Under the pieces are notes generated by a model. It made no database searches. It was not told the DNA's origin and worked only from the letters and a program-made list of their open reading frames with translations. A stretch of 64,000 nt of DNA from Mesobacillus boroniphilus JCM 21738 (GTDB lineage Bacteria > Bacillota > Bacilli > Bacillales > Cytobacillaceae). This document shows, piece after piece, positions 51,170 to 63,987 of the stretch. The stretch's first letter is position 1; each line of letters begins with the position of its first letter. The stretch is taken from NCBI RefSeq assembly GCF_000517385.1, contig NZ_BAUW01000004.1, positions 37,920 to 101,919 of the forward strand, in the 5' to 3' direction. A program made the position numbers and the translations under genes.

Positions 51170-51270
51170 GAAGATAATTGCACGAAAAACTTCGATAATT
51201 ACAACATTTAAGCCATTAATTGAACCAAAAATCACATTAATTGCACCATCAAAACGATTAATTGCGCTTT
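51170..51270. repeat. Five-copy array with exact 21-bp period between leuC and leuD
   Basis: TAATT occurs at 51175, 51196, 51217, 51238 and 51259, each step 21 bp, mostly within ATTAATTGCAC-like units (GATAATTGCACG, CGATAATTACAAC, ATTAATTGAACC, ATTAATTGCACC, ATTAATTGCGC). The region has no open frame and separates two genes that are normally adjacent. Confidence 0.8.
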
Positions 51271-51295
51271 CGTCCTTTATTTGGTAAAAAAGAAA

Positions 51296-52705
51296 CTAAA
51301 CAGTAATCCTGGCCATCGACCTGACATCGACAAAACGCCCGTGAAGTGCGGCAGCCGCTGCCATAGCCGGGCTGACTAGATGGGTTCGTGCCCCCGCGCC
51401 CTGTCTGCCTTCAAAGTTGCGGTTTGAAGTGGAAGCACAATGTTCCCCGGCCGCACGATGTCTGCATTCATACTCAGGCACATGCTGCAGCCGGATTCTC
51501 TCCATTCAAATCCTGCTTCTATAAATACCTGGGCAATGCCTTCTGCTTCAGCCGCCTTCTTGACCTGCTGGGAACCAGGCACGATAATTGCTTCGACTCC
51601 AGGAGCGACTTTTTTTTCCTTTGATAATCTCGGAGGCTGCCCTGAGATCCTCTATTCTTGAATTCGTGCAGGAGCCAATGAAGACCTTGGTTACATTAAT
51701 ATCTGTAATTGGCTGGCCTTCATCCAGCCCCATATATGATAATGCCCTTTCTAGTGACTTCCTTTCAGTATCAGTATCACAATCATTTAGGTAAGGCACT
51801 CTGTTCGTGACCGGTGAAGTCATCGATGGGTTCGTGCCCCAGCTGACCATAGGCGCTATACCATTGCCATCTACTTTAATTACGTGGTCATACACTGCAT
51901 CTTCATCTGAAGAGAGCTGCTGCCATTCCAATATTTTATCGAGGAAGGCATCTCCTTGCGCAACATATTTCCTTCCATTAAGATAAGCAAAGGTTTTTTC
52001 GTCAGGGGCGACAAGAGAAGCTTTAGCTCCTCCTTCAATTGACATATTGCAAATTGTCATCCTTTCCTCCATCGACATCTTCCTGATGGCTTCGCCGCTA
52101 AATTCGATTACGTAACCAGTACCGAAGTTTACTCCGTATTTACTGATAATGAATAGGATGAAATCCTTTGCGCTCACGCCTGGTGCCAGAGAGCCAGACA
52201 CTTCAACTTTCAGGGTTTTTGGTTTTGTCTGCCAGAGTGTTTGAGTCGCAAGGACATGCTCAACCTCACTCGTACCAATTCCGAATGCCAGTGCTCCGAA
52301 TGCACCGTGCGTCGAAGTGTGACTGTCCCCGCAAACAATCGTCATTCCTGGCTGTGTCAAGCCCAGCTCAGGTCCGATGACATGGACAATGCCCTGTTCA
52401 GGACTGTCGAGATCAGCCAAAGGAATGCCGAATTCAAGGCAATTATCCCTTAAAGTATCCATCTGGTTTTTCGCAACAGGATCATTAATTTCACTCCGGC
52501 TGATCGTAGGTACATTGTGGTCCATCGTCGCAAATGTCAAATCCGGTCTCCGTACAGACCTATTTTTCATCCTAAGTCCCGAAAAAGCCTGCGGCGAGGT
52601 TACCTCATGGACAAGATGAAGGTCGATATACACCAGGTCTGGTTTGCCTTCTTCCTGATGTACTATATGCTTCTCCCAAATTTTTTCGATGATCGTTTTC
52701 CCCAA
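51296..52705 (-). CDS. leuC: 3-isopropylmalate dehydratase large subunit LeuC, two apparent frameshifts
   Basis: LeuC carries the 4Fe-4S cluster of isopropylmalate isomerase. Visible: [35 protein letters not shown], and the cluster cysteines in [13 protein letters not shown] and ESGCSMC. One extra A in an eight-A run (about 51612) and one missing G in a G run (about 51440) interrupt the C-terminus; corrected it reads [20 protein letters not shown] and [20 protein letters not shown]. About 470 residues. TTG 52703-52705 is the start, with GGGGAGGG upstream. Confidence 0.93.
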
Positions 52706-52799
52706 TGATACCCTCCCCTTTTTTAAAAACACTTCTTTTTCGCCTGCCTGGCTTAGTGTTTGTTTTCACAGATTTTCAAACTGGCCGATAGTTCCGGCC

Positions 52800-53912
52800 T
52801 TATGTGTAAGCACTCATGATATTCAGGATCGCTTCATTGTCCAATAGAGCCGCTTTAATTTCCTCAACCATTCCCTCAGTTGTTAAGAACGGAGTGCCAA
52901 ATAAGGCAATGTCGCGTGTTCTGCTGCCCGCGTCCAGCACCTGCTCTACCGCATTCTCGATTGCCTCAGCTTCGTCATCAAGGTCAAAGGATAGTCGCAG
53001 CATCATCGCAGCTGACAGTATCATCGCAATTGGATTAGCCGCGTTCATACCAGCAATATCTGGCGCAGAACCATGGATTGGCTCATACAGATATGGCCCC
53101 GCAGCCGATACACTGGCTGACGGCAGCATGCCAAGCGAGCCGGTCAGCACGGATGCTTCATCGCTTAAAATATCACCAAACATATTCTCTGTGACGAGCA
53201 CATCGAACTGGCGCGGATTCTTGATTAGCTGCATCGCCGCATTATCGACCAGCATGTGGTCGAGTTGAACATCAGGATAGTCTTTCGCCACCTCTTCTGC
53301 TGTTTCGCGCCACATTCGGCTCGATTCCAGAACATTTGCTTTATCCACAGAAGTGACCTTGCCTTTTCTAATGGCAGCCAACTCAAATGCATATCGGATG
53401 ACTCTCTCAATCTCGTTTTTCTGGTAAAACAATGTATCCACTACAGAAGCTTCGCCTTTCTGGACACTTCTTTCACTCGGTTTTCCAAAGTAGAGTCCGC
53501 CGGTCAATTCCCTGACCATTACCATGTCGACTCCTTCAACGACTTCCTTGCGAAGCGGTGAAATCCCTGAAATACTGGAATAGTATTGAACCGGCCGGAC
53601 ATTCGCATATAACCCGAGCTCTTTGCGGATTTTCAACAAGCCTTTTTCGGGGCGAATATGTCCAGGCAACTTATCCCACTTAGGACCGCCCACAGCGCCT
53701 AACAGGACAGCATCACTAGCTTTACAGAGATCTAATGTGCGCTCGGGGAGCGGGGTTCCAAACTCATCGATGGCTGCTCCGCCGATTTCTCCATAAGTAA
53801 AATGGAACTTATGATTAAAAAGCTCAGCTACTGCCTGGAGGATTGTAACCGCCCCCCTGCTTACTTCTTTGCCTACGCCATCTCCTGGCAGGATTGCGAT
53901 TCTTTTTTCCAT
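52800..53912 (-). CDS. leuB: 3-isopropylmalate dehydrogenase LeuB
   Basis: LeuB oxidises and decarboxylates 3-isopropylmalate with NAD. The 370-residue product shows IAILPGDGVGKEV, GAVGGPKWD, the substrate motif MVRELTGGLYFG, DKANVLESSRMWRE and PIHGSAPDIAGMNAANPIA. GGAGGCG precedes the ATG. It lies between leuA and leuC. Confidence 0.97.
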   Translation of the reverse strand: MEKRIAILPGDGVGKEVSRGAVTILQAVAELFNHKFHFTYGEIGGAAIDEFGTPLPERTLDLCKASDAVLLGAVGGPKWDKLPGHIRPEKGLLKIRKELGLYANVRPVQYYSSISGISPLRKEVVEGVDMVMVRELTGGLYFGKPSERSVQKGEASVVDTLFYQKNEIERVIRYAFELAAIRKGKVTSVDKANVLESSRMWRETAEEVAKDYPDVQLDHMLVDNAAMQLIKNPRQFDVLVTENMFGDILSDEASVLTGSLGMLPSASVSAAGPYLYEPIHGSAPDIAGMNAANPIAMILSAAMMLRLSFDLDDEAEAIENAVEQVLDAGSRTRDIALFGTPFLTTEGMVEEIKAALLDNEAILNIMSAYT

Positions 53913-53944
53913 TACATTCGCCTCCGATTTCTTGATGATATTTT

Positions 53945-57038
<3,094 letters not shown>

Positions 57039-57042
<4 letters not shown>

Positions 57043-58746
57043 TTCTTCACTCCCACCATTTCGTGGATTCCTTTTCCAGGCGCGATCATCGGGTAGACAT
57101 TTTCTGCACCATCGACCCTGAAATCGAGCAGCACCGGCTCCTTGTCATGCAGGACCTCATTCAGGACCAAATGTGCTTCTGCTTCAGAGTTGATTTCAAA
57201 CCCTTTGATACCATAGGCCTCGGCAAGTTTTACAAAAGATGGCTGGACCGGATTTTTACTGTGGGAATATCTTTCTTTGTAAAAAATCTCCTGCCATTGT
57301 CTGACCATCCCAAGCGCTTGGTTATTGAATATCGCTATCTTGATCGGCAGCTTAAATTCAGCGATGACCGCCAGCTCCTGCGTTGACATCTGGAAGCCTC
57401 CATCTCCGAGAACGGCCACAACGCATGCAGTCGGATCTGCCAGCTGTGCTCCAATACTTGCTGGAAGCCCAAATCCCATTGTTCCGAGTCCTCCTGAGGT
57501 CACCCATCGATCAGCATGCTGGAGTTGATAATATTGTGCCGCCCACATTTGATGCTGGCCGACATCGGTAACGACAATTGCTTCACCCGCGGTTTTTTCA
57601 TATAGGAGCTCCATCACCTTTTGTGGTTTTAGCACCTCGCTGTTTTCGTAATGATAAGGATGATCCTCCTTCCAGGCAGCGAGCGTTTCCGCCCATTCTT
57701 CCTGTTCAGGTGGACTGCCTGCCAGCTTCAGCAACTGTCTTAGCGCCTCTCCTGCATCACCGACGACCGGAATTTTTGTTGGCACATTTTTGCCGATTTC
57801 AGCCGGGTCGATATCTATATGGCAACCGTTGCCTTTGGAGCGAAATGCTTCAAGTTACCGGTCAGCCGGTCATCAAATCGTGCTCCGATATTGATCAGCA
57901 GGTCACAATTATAAAGCGCCATGTTCGATGCATAGCAGCCATGCATCCCAGCCATTCCAAGGAACAATTCATGGTTGGCCGGAAAGCCTCCCAACCCCAA
58001 TAATGTGTGGACAACATGTAGCTTTGCTGTTCTGCGTATTCTTTTAACAGGCTCGACGCCTTCGCGTGGAGGACACCTGCCCCTGCGAGAATCACCGGCC
58101 TTTTGGCCCTGCTTACTGCTTCGGACAGTTTTCTTACCTGAAGGAAATTCGGCTCCGTAGTCGGCTGGTAACCAGGAAGATGAATTTCCTCCTCAGCTGG
58201 TTCTGCCGATACACCCGCTGCCAGGTCCTTTGGGAAATCGATGACGACTGGGCCAGGCCTTCCGCTTGTCGCAATATAAAATGCTTCCTTGATAATTCGC
58301 GGGATGTCTTTTATTTCCCTAATCTGATAGTTGTACTTCGTGATAGGAGTGGTGATGCCAAGAATGTCGGCTTCCTGGAAGGCATCTGTGCCGATCACCC
58401 CTGTCGCGACCTGGCCTGTGAATACGACCAGCGGCAAAGAGTCCATCATTGCATCCGCAATGCCGGTGATGATATTGGTCGCTCCCGGTCCAGATGTAGC
58501 AATTACCACGCCCGGTTTCCCGCTGACCCGTGCATATCCTTCCGCTGCATGGATTCCTCCCTGTTCATGCCTTGGCAGCACATGAAGAATTTTAGAATCA
58601 TAGAGTTTGTCGTAAATCGGAAGGACAGCTCCTCCCGGGTAGCCAAAAATGACTTCGACATTTTCCTTTTCCAGCGCCCTAAGTAGTAAATCCGCACCGG
58701 TTACTTCATTCGTTTTAGCCTTTGTTTCCTTCAAGGCAGCTTCCAT
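57039..58746 (-). CDS. ilvB: Acetolactate synthase catalytic subunit IlvB, two apparent frameshifts
   Basis: IlvB is the ThDP enzyme that makes acetolactate. Visible: [35 protein letters not shown] with the catalytic Glu, [17 protein letters not shown], and the ThDP motif [17 protein letters not shown] with [12 protein letters not shown]. Two breaks, an A missing near 58018 and a G (plus strand) missing near 57822, split the middle; corrected it reads [20 protein letters not shown] and [20 protein letters not shown]. About 569 residues. GGGAGG precedes the ATG. A leucine T-box lies upstream. Confidence 0.94.
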
Positions 58747-58784
58747 TTATCGAACCTCCCATTGTGAACTCACTGTTTTTTTCA

Positions 58785-59085
58785 AAATAAAAAAGCCCAT
58801 CCATCTCCATATGCCTAAGGTATGCCCAGGCAAAGGGATGGAATAGGCTTTATCTCCTTTTCCACGGTACCACCCTTATTCACGCATGATGCGTGCACTC
58901 GTGACAGCTCAGCTGCCGGTTTTTATAACAAGTGCCATGCACTCGACCAGTTTTACTAGGTGTCCTTTCAAACTGGCGCTCCAGGGTGAGTTCATTTAGT
59001 GCGGCATCACCGGTTTCCAGCAACCCCGGCTCTCTGTGCATGCTGATCGCATTTAATTACTTGTCCCTGTCCTCGCTTTATCCTT
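58785..59085 (-). promoter_or_regulatory. Leucine T-box riboswitch upstream of ilvB
   Basis: The T-box AGGGTGGTACCGTGG is at about 58862-58876 on the minus strand. Stem I contains the specifier region AATGAACTCACCCTGGAGC, giving CTC (leucine), the same codon as recalled for the B. subtilis ilv-leu leader. The terminator (AAAGCC and GGGCTTTTTT with the CCATCC/GGATGG pairing) is at 58788-58850. It lies between ilvE and ilvB, so it controls everything downstream of ilvE. Confidence 0.92.
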
Positions 59086-59120
59086 ATTCAATTAGATATT
59101 GAAAGTTTACCAAAAGAAAA

Positions 59121-60022
59121 TTAACTTACTTGATGGGCTTTTTCCTGATAGACCTGGATTCCATCTGCAACGACCTTTGCCCTGAATTCGCGCAGGATAT
59201 TTTGTGTATGCTGTCCTGGTACTCCATCACCGATGACTCTTCCATCTACTCTAACAACTGCGATCACTTCTGCTGCTGTCCCGGTAAGGAATACTTCATC
59301 GGCTGTGTATACATCATGGCGGGTAAATGGTTCCTCCTTGACCTCATACCCAAGATTTTTGGCGATTTCAATTACCGCATTCCTAGTGATTCCTTCAAGT
59401 GCTCCAACATAACCTGGCGGTGTGATGAATTCATTTCCCCTGACGATAAAAATATTATCCGCTGATCCTTCGGCAACATAGCCTGGTCATTCAGCATGAG
59501 CGCCTCACTTACATTTGCCAGATGCGCTTCGATTTTTACAAGTACATTATTTAAATAATTCAGTGATTTCACTTTTGGACTCAACACATCCGGCCGATTT
59601 CTCCTTGTCGCGACAGTTACAATCTCCAGTCCGCGTTCATACAATTCCTTTGGAAAAATAGACAGAGGCTCAACAATGATGACGACATTGACATTCGGGC
59701 ATTTGTAAGGATCCAGCCCAAGATCTCCGACACCCCTGGAAACGACAATCCGGATATAAGCATCTCTTAGTTGATTCCGTTCCACCGTTTCAACAACCAG
59801 TCCGGTGAACTCCTCCTTAGAGTGTGGCATGTTCAGCATGATGGACTTAGCTGACCGGTAAAGCCGGTCCATATGTTCTTCCATCCTGAAAATATTGCCG
59901 CTGTATACCCGTATCCCTTCAAAAACACCGTCTCCGTATAGAAATCCATGATCATATACCGAAACCTTAGCATTTTCCTTGGTGACAAATTCACCGTTTA
60001 AGTAAATCCACTGATCGGGCAC
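59121..60022 (-). CDS. ilvE: Branched-chain amino acid aminotransferase IlvE, one apparent frameshift
   Basis: IlvE is a class IV PLP transaminase for the last step of Leu, Ile and Val synthesis. Visible: QWIYLNGEFVTKENAKVSVY, DHGFLYGDGVFEGIRVY and the PLP lysine in LSPKVKSLNYLNNVLVKIEA. One G lost near 59480 (CAGGC for CAGGGC) breaks the C-terminus; corrected it reads NDQGYVAEGSADNIFIVRGN and TPPGYVGALEGITR. About 300 residues. The start is GTG 60020-60022, eight bases after AAAGGAG. It heads the ilv-leu block with its own promoter. Confidence 0.94.
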
Positions 60023-60163
60023 AATAAACACTCCTTTAACAAATAGACGCTTTAAATTATTAAATTATCAAGTTGAAAAAATACAGTTTTACATTATCAA
60101 AAAATTAATATAAAACCCTGGTTCAATTTAGAGGCTTTCAACTTGTTTTTTTATTTGAGGATT

Positions 60164-60192
60164 ATCTTACGCCCAATTTTCACCCTCGTCAA
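60164..60192 (-). promoter_or_regulatory. Sigma-A promoter of ilvE
   Basis: TTGACG (60187-60192), 17-base spacer, TAAGAT (60164-60169) on the minus strand, giving a leader of about 135 nt before ilvE. No T-box features are seen in this leader. Confidence 0.72.
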
Positions 60193-60203
60193 CACCCTTT
60201 TTC

Positions 60204-60223
60204 TAAATTATTTGATAATTTAG
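60204..60223. promoter_or_regulatory. Candidate CodY box upstream of the ilvE promoter
   Basis: AATTATTTGATAATT (60206-60220) matches the CodY consensus AATTTTCWGAAAATT at 12 of 15 positions and is the core of a perfect 10-3-10 palindrome (arms TCTAAATTAT/ATAATTTAGA, 60202-60224). It is centred about 56 bp upstream of the expected start. CodY represses ilv-leu genes in other Bacilli. Confidence 0.6.
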
Positions 60224-60238
60224 ATTAGTTAGTTAATT

Positions 60239-60252
60239 TGTATACGCTTACA
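60239..60252. promoter_or_regulatory. Candidate CcpA cre site upstream of ilvE
   Basis: The minus strand reads TGTAAGCGTATACA, matching the cre consensus TGWAARCGYTWNCA at 13 of 14 positions. It is centred about 89 bp upstream of the expected transcription start. In B. subtilis CcpA activates ilv-leu from a cre at a similar distance. Confidence 0.6.
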
Positions 60253-60333
60253 TTGTTGATATATTCATATTTGCAAAAAATAAAATTTTTTTATTGGACT
60301 TCAGTTTCATAGTGGGTAGGAACGAGAGGACAT

Positions 60334-60362
60334 AAAAAACTCACCTTTCAAAAAGGTGAGTT
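60334..60362 (-). terminator. Rho-independent terminator after tRNA-Arg
   Basis: Stem AACTCACCTTT/AAAGGTGAGTT with a short loop, then TTTTTTATG on the minus strand. Confidence 0.85.
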
Positions 60363-60379
60363 AAAGTATGTAGTTTAAG

Positions 60380-60456
60380 TGGCGTCCCAGGAGAGATTCG
60401 AACTCCCGACCGTACGCTTAGAAGGCGTATGCTCTATCCAACTGAGCTACTGGGAC
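60380..60456 (-). tRNA. tRNA-Arg (anticodon TCT), CCA encoded
   Basis: The minus strand folds as a cloverleaf: acceptor GTCCCAG/CTGGGAC, D arm AGCTCAGTTGGATAGAGC, anticodon stem TACGC/GCGTA with loop CTTCTAA (anticodon TCT, reads AGA), and T arm GGTTCGAA-type (GTCGGGAGTTCGAATCTCTC). The discriminator is G and CCA follows in the DNA. 77 nt, alone, followed by a terminator. Confidence 0.97.
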
Positions 60457-60526
60457 TTGGTTGTTTTTTAAAGACAAGATTTATTATATTAGCCAAACAA
60501 CTAAATGTCAATAAAAAATTACAACT

Positions 60527-60562
60527 TTTTCTGAGGGAAACCTGCTGACTTCCCTCAGAAAA
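60527..60562 (-). terminator. Rho-independent terminator after ysnB
   Basis: Stem TTTTCTGAGGGAA/TTCCCTCAGAAAA with a nine-base loop and T run on the minus strand. It ends the rph-rdgB-ysnB operon. Confidence 0.85.
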
Positions 60563-60576
60563 TAATTATATTAGTT

Positions 60577-61101
60577 TCAATTCGTTTTGTGAAGTGAAAA
60601 CTCCTGCCTTAACTCAGTCAACTCACCATTGCCATAGTCATAGATCCGCAATATAGCTTTTTCGTTCTCCAGTTCGAGGATGGCATAGCTCTTTTCAGTC
60701 CTGCTCCGTGGAAGTCTGATGCTTCCGGGATTGATAAACAGCACATCATCGACCATTTCTGCTCCTAGCAAATGTGAATGCCCAAAGCATACGATATCAG
60801 CCTGCAGTTCTTTTGCCTTATAGTATAAATTTACGAGAGTAGACTTTACTGAGTAGAGATGCCCATGCGTCACAAATATTTTCACACCACTCACGACATG
60901 GGTATCATCTTCAGGAAAGTTGCCATAAAAGTCGCAATTCCCTTTGACCGAACTGAAATTCACAATAGCAGCATCGCTTTCAGAAAGCTCTGAGTCACCG
61001 CAGTGGATCATTAGGTCGACATCATTTCCATGCAGCTTCTCAATTACCTCAAGTACCTCTGTTGACCCATGGCTGTCACTGACAATCAGCACCTTACTCA
61101 T
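60577..61101 (-). CDS. ysnB: YsnB/YfcE-type metallophosphoesterase
   Basis: The 174-residue product has the calcineurin-like signature: VLIVSDSHGSTEVLE, IHCGDSEL, VKGNCDF, VTHGHLYSVK and FGHSH. Substrates of this small MPP family in Bacillus are not settled. The ATG follows GGGTGAGG. It lies directly downstream of rdgB, so close that the corrected rdgB frame nearly runs into it. Confidence 0.92.
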   Translation of the reverse strand: MSKVLIVSDSHGSTEVLEVIEKLHGNDVDLMIHCGDSELSESDAAIVNFSSVKGNCDFYGNFPEDDTHVVSGVKIFVTHGHLYSVKSTLVNLYYKAKELQADIVCFGHSHLLGAEMVDDVLFINPGSIRLPRSRTEKSYAILELENEKAILRIYDYGNGELTELRQEFSLHKTN

Positions 61102-61108
61102 GCTGTCC

Positions 61109-61696
61109 TCACCCTTTTTCAGAAGGTCATCCAGTTTTCTGATCGCATTGGCCCGATGGCTGATTTTGTTTTTTCGTCTGAGGCCAATTCTGCCATTGCT
61201 TTACCCTCTTTTTCCACGAAAAAATTGGATCATAGCCAAACCCATTGGTACCGCGTCTTTCATTCAGGATTCTTCCTTCACATGTCCCGAATACAGTCAA
61301 TGTCTCCTTGCCTGGCTCTGCCATTGCGAGCGCACAGCAAAATCTTGCGGTACGCTCCTTTTCTGGCACATCCTGAAGTTCCTCAAGAACTTTGTCGATG
61401 TTGTTTTCATCATTTTTTTCAGGACCTGCGTATCGTGCCGAATAGACACCTGGTCGGCCTTCCAGTGCATCAATTTCGAGTCCAGAATCATCCGCAATCA
61501 CTCTGACTCCAAGATTACTAGCGATTGTCTCAGCTTTTAAGATGGCGTTCTCCTCAAAAGTTGTCCCTGTTTCTTCTACATCCTCAATATCTGGGTAATC
61601 CAGCAATGTTTTTACCGCTAACCCTTTTGGCAAAAAAAGCTTCTCGAATTCCTTTGCTTTTCCTATGTTTTTTGTCGCGATTATCACTGATTCCAT
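61109..61696 (-). CDS. rdgB: XTP/dITP pyrophosphatase RdgB, two or three apparent frameshifts
   Basis: RdgB removes ITP and XTP from the nucleotide pool. The N-terminus [40 protein letters not shown] and [11 protein letters not shown] are typical. A T is missing near 61220 and an A near 61173; corrected it reads [20 protein letters not shown] and [20 protein letters not shown]. The frame then continues into ysnB unless one more G is added (GGG to GGGG, near 61113), which gives a TGA at 61109. About 196 residues. Confidence 0.9.
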
Positions 61697-61710
61697 CTTT
61701 GAGATCTCTC

Positions 61711-62466
61711 CTATCTCTGTTTTGCTCCCTGAATCTTGGCAGTCAATTCTTCTCCTAGAGCTTCCTTCTGTTTTTCGAAGAGTTCCGTTATTCCATCTTG
61801 TGCTGCCTTTAAAAGCTCCTGCAGCTGGCTGTATGAAAAAGTAGCTTCTTCTCCAGTACCCTGCAGTTCAACGAATTCTCCATTGCCTGTCATGACAACA
61901 TTCATGTCGACATTGGCAGCAGAATCCTCGACATAATTCAAATCAACAACAGCCTCGCCATTCTTCAAGATACCAACACTAGTCGCAGCAAGAAAGTTCA
62001 TCACAGGAAAAGCAGACAGCTTCTTTTGCTTGCTCAGCTTCTCAAGGGCCATAGTCATCGCAACAAAAGCTCCGGTGATTGAAGCAGTACGCGTGCCGCC
62101 ATCTGCTTGTATGACATCACAATCGACCCAAACAGTACGCTCCCCTATAGCCTCAAGATTCACAACTGCGCGCAGCGCTCTGCCGATCAAACGCTGGATT
62201 TCCATCGTCCTTCCGCTGATCTTTCCTTTGGCCGCTTCACGAATATTCCTCTGTTCGGTAGCGCGTGGCAGCATAGAGTATTCTGCCGTAATCCATCCTT
62301 TTCCTGCGCCCCTCATAAATGGAGGAACACGGTCCTCGATACTGGCAGTACATATCACCTTCGTATCTCCAACAGAGATCAGCACAGAGCCTTCCGGATG
62401 TTTCAAGTAATCAGTTTCAATATGTATTGGTCTTAATTGCAAGGTTTCACGTCCATCAAATCTCAT
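61711..62466 (-). CDS. rph: Ribonuclease PH
   Basis: RNase PH trims tRNA 3' ends phosphorolytically. The product has about 251 residues: [79 protein letters not shown] and [19 protein letters not shown] with the catalytic Asp. ATG 62464-62466 has AAGGAGG upstream. First of the rph-rdgB-ysnB operon. Confidence 0.96.
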   Translation of the reverse strand: MRFDGRETLQLRPIHIETDYLKHPEGSVLISVGDTKVICTASIEDRVPPFMRGAGKGWITAEYSMLPRATEQRNIREAAKGKISGRTMEIQRLIGRALRAVVNLEAIGERTVWVDCDVIQADGGTRTASITGAFVAMTMALEKLSKQKKLSAFPVMNFLAATSVGILKNGEAVVDLNYVEDSAANVDMNVVMTGNGEFVELQGTGEEATFSYSQLQELLKAAQDGITELFEKQKEALGEELTAKIQGAKQR

Positions 62467-62530
62467 TTTAAAGCCCTCCTTAGCATGATAAAAGGCAGAC
62501 AGCCTGCCTGGAAAACACAATAAATAAATA

Positions 62531-62557
62531 AGTAAAAGGCAGGATATACGCCTGCCT
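62531..62557 (-). terminator. Rho-independent terminator after gerM
   Basis: Stem AGGCAGG/CCTGCCT with a seven-base loop, then TTTTACTT on the minus strand. It separates gerM from rph. Confidence 0.75.
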
Positions 62558-62595
62558 CTTTGAATGTCTTTATTTAGTATATCAAAATCTGGCTA

Positions 62596-63667
62596 TTAAA
62601 AACTACCTATGTTTACTTTTTCAGGCCTTGTAACCGGCTCAGCCAATTTTTCTCCCGTTTCTGTCAGCACATCCGCCTTTCCATTCACCGTAAGGGCCAC
62701 ACTCTCAACGCCATTCTGTTCTGTTAGTGACAGTACAAGTGAATTCAGCAAGTGTTCAGATACCATTTTTTCTTCAAAGCTGCCGTAAATAGATTCATTG
62801 AAGTTCAATGTTACCTTTCCATCCTCAAACTTAGGTTCGTCCAGCAGCTTCACATCCGATTGGAAATCTGACAGAAGGTTGGATGCATATGCTGGCCCTT
62901 CCACTAGCTCGTTCACAATTGCGGTAATGTTATCCTTCACATCATTGCTGACGCGTTTTGTTACAGGAACATAATAATATGCGCCTTCCTCACCGCCAAT
63001 ATAATAAACAGTTACTGCTTTGGTATTTGTGATATCAACGACATCGGAATTGTCGATGTTGATGCCGTCTGCACGGCTTAACTCTCCCCCAATAGGAGTA
63101 CCGCCTACAGGCATTGCCTCAAGTGGAGTGCCATTCATCTGAAGCTTCACATCATCAACTGTATCAAATTGTGTAAGCGTCCATGTCACAGCCTGAAGAA
63201 TTTTTTTTCTCATCCTCTTTTTTATAGGTTGCAAATTCTTTTGAAAAGTCTATTGTTGCTGTTCCGTCCTTAATGTTCACTGTCATTTGTGTGTCAGCTG
63301 GAAGGACGGCCCTGAAACCATTTGGAAGCATTTGCTCAACAGGCCCATTTGCAACAAGGTATTCCAGCGCCTGCTGGGCTACACCCTCTTTTTTCGGTAG
63401 ACTCATCGTCCGTGAGACGACATAACCATTTTTATCAATCAAATAAAGTTCTGTCTGAATGGACGTCTCAACTGCTTCTTTTCCATCCTCATTTGTTTCT
63501 GTAGAAACATTTTCATCAAGCGTCTCCCCATCTTCCATGGAAGTGACATCCTGGGGAGGATCGATCTTCTTCTTTTCCTCGCCCCCGAACAGCCCGCAGC
63601 CTGATAGGAATACCGTAGTTGCCAATGTAGCAGCTGTAACGACCACAGCCTTTTTATTTTTTGACAT
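62596..63667 (-). CDS. gerM: Spore germination/cortex lipoprotein GerM, one apparent frameshift
   Basis: GerM is a mother-cell lipoprotein with two GerMN domains, needed for normal sporulation and germination. The lipobox is FLSGCGLF (Cys24 with MSKNKKAVV as start; GGAGGG upstream of ATG 63665-63667). The first GerMN domain (TELYLIDKNGYVVSRTMSLP) and second (KAVTVYYIGGEEGAYYYVPV, LNFNESIYGSF) are in different frames. Removing one A from an eight-A run near 63206 gives KEDEKKILQAVTWTLTQFDT. About 357 residues. Confidence 0.93.
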
Positions 63668-63777
63668 ATAAATCCCTCCAAAGACAGTTTGTACTAACAT
63701 GTATACGAGCCTTTGGATTTTTTAGACCGCCTTTGAGAAGATTTTTGGTCAAATAAAATACAATAATAAGCAATTAA

Positions 63778-63987
63778 GAAAAGCGCAAGCGCCTTGATCA
63801 GCCCCGACAAGCGCTGGAGGGACGACCGGTGAAGCCGTTCTTTGACTTCATTGGGCAGACCGAAATCGAAATGCGAAGGCGACTGTCCAAGTCCAAAGCG
63901 TCTCGAGGAGTTAGGAGCCGCAACTAGACAGGCGACTCGAGGGGCTAGCCGCTGGAGCTAGACACTAATCTAAGTAAAAAGTTTTAT
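63778..63987. repeat. Structured intergenic repeat, copy 6 (composite)
   Basis: It has the common ends (AAAAGCGCAAGCGCCTTG and CGCTGGAGCTAGACACTAAT) and central hairpin (GACTTCATTGGG), plus an internal duplication of the 3' end variant (GTCTCGAGGAGTTAGGAGCC, GCAACTAGACAG) that is also present at 47731-47822. The rest of 63668-64000 shows no gene; the gerM upstream part (63668-63777) is AT-rich. Confidence 0.78.

Noticed and set aside
51170..51270. Replication iterons
   Set aside because: The 21-bp period is iteron-like, but there is no initiator gene or DnaA box and the site lies inside a biosynthetic operon.
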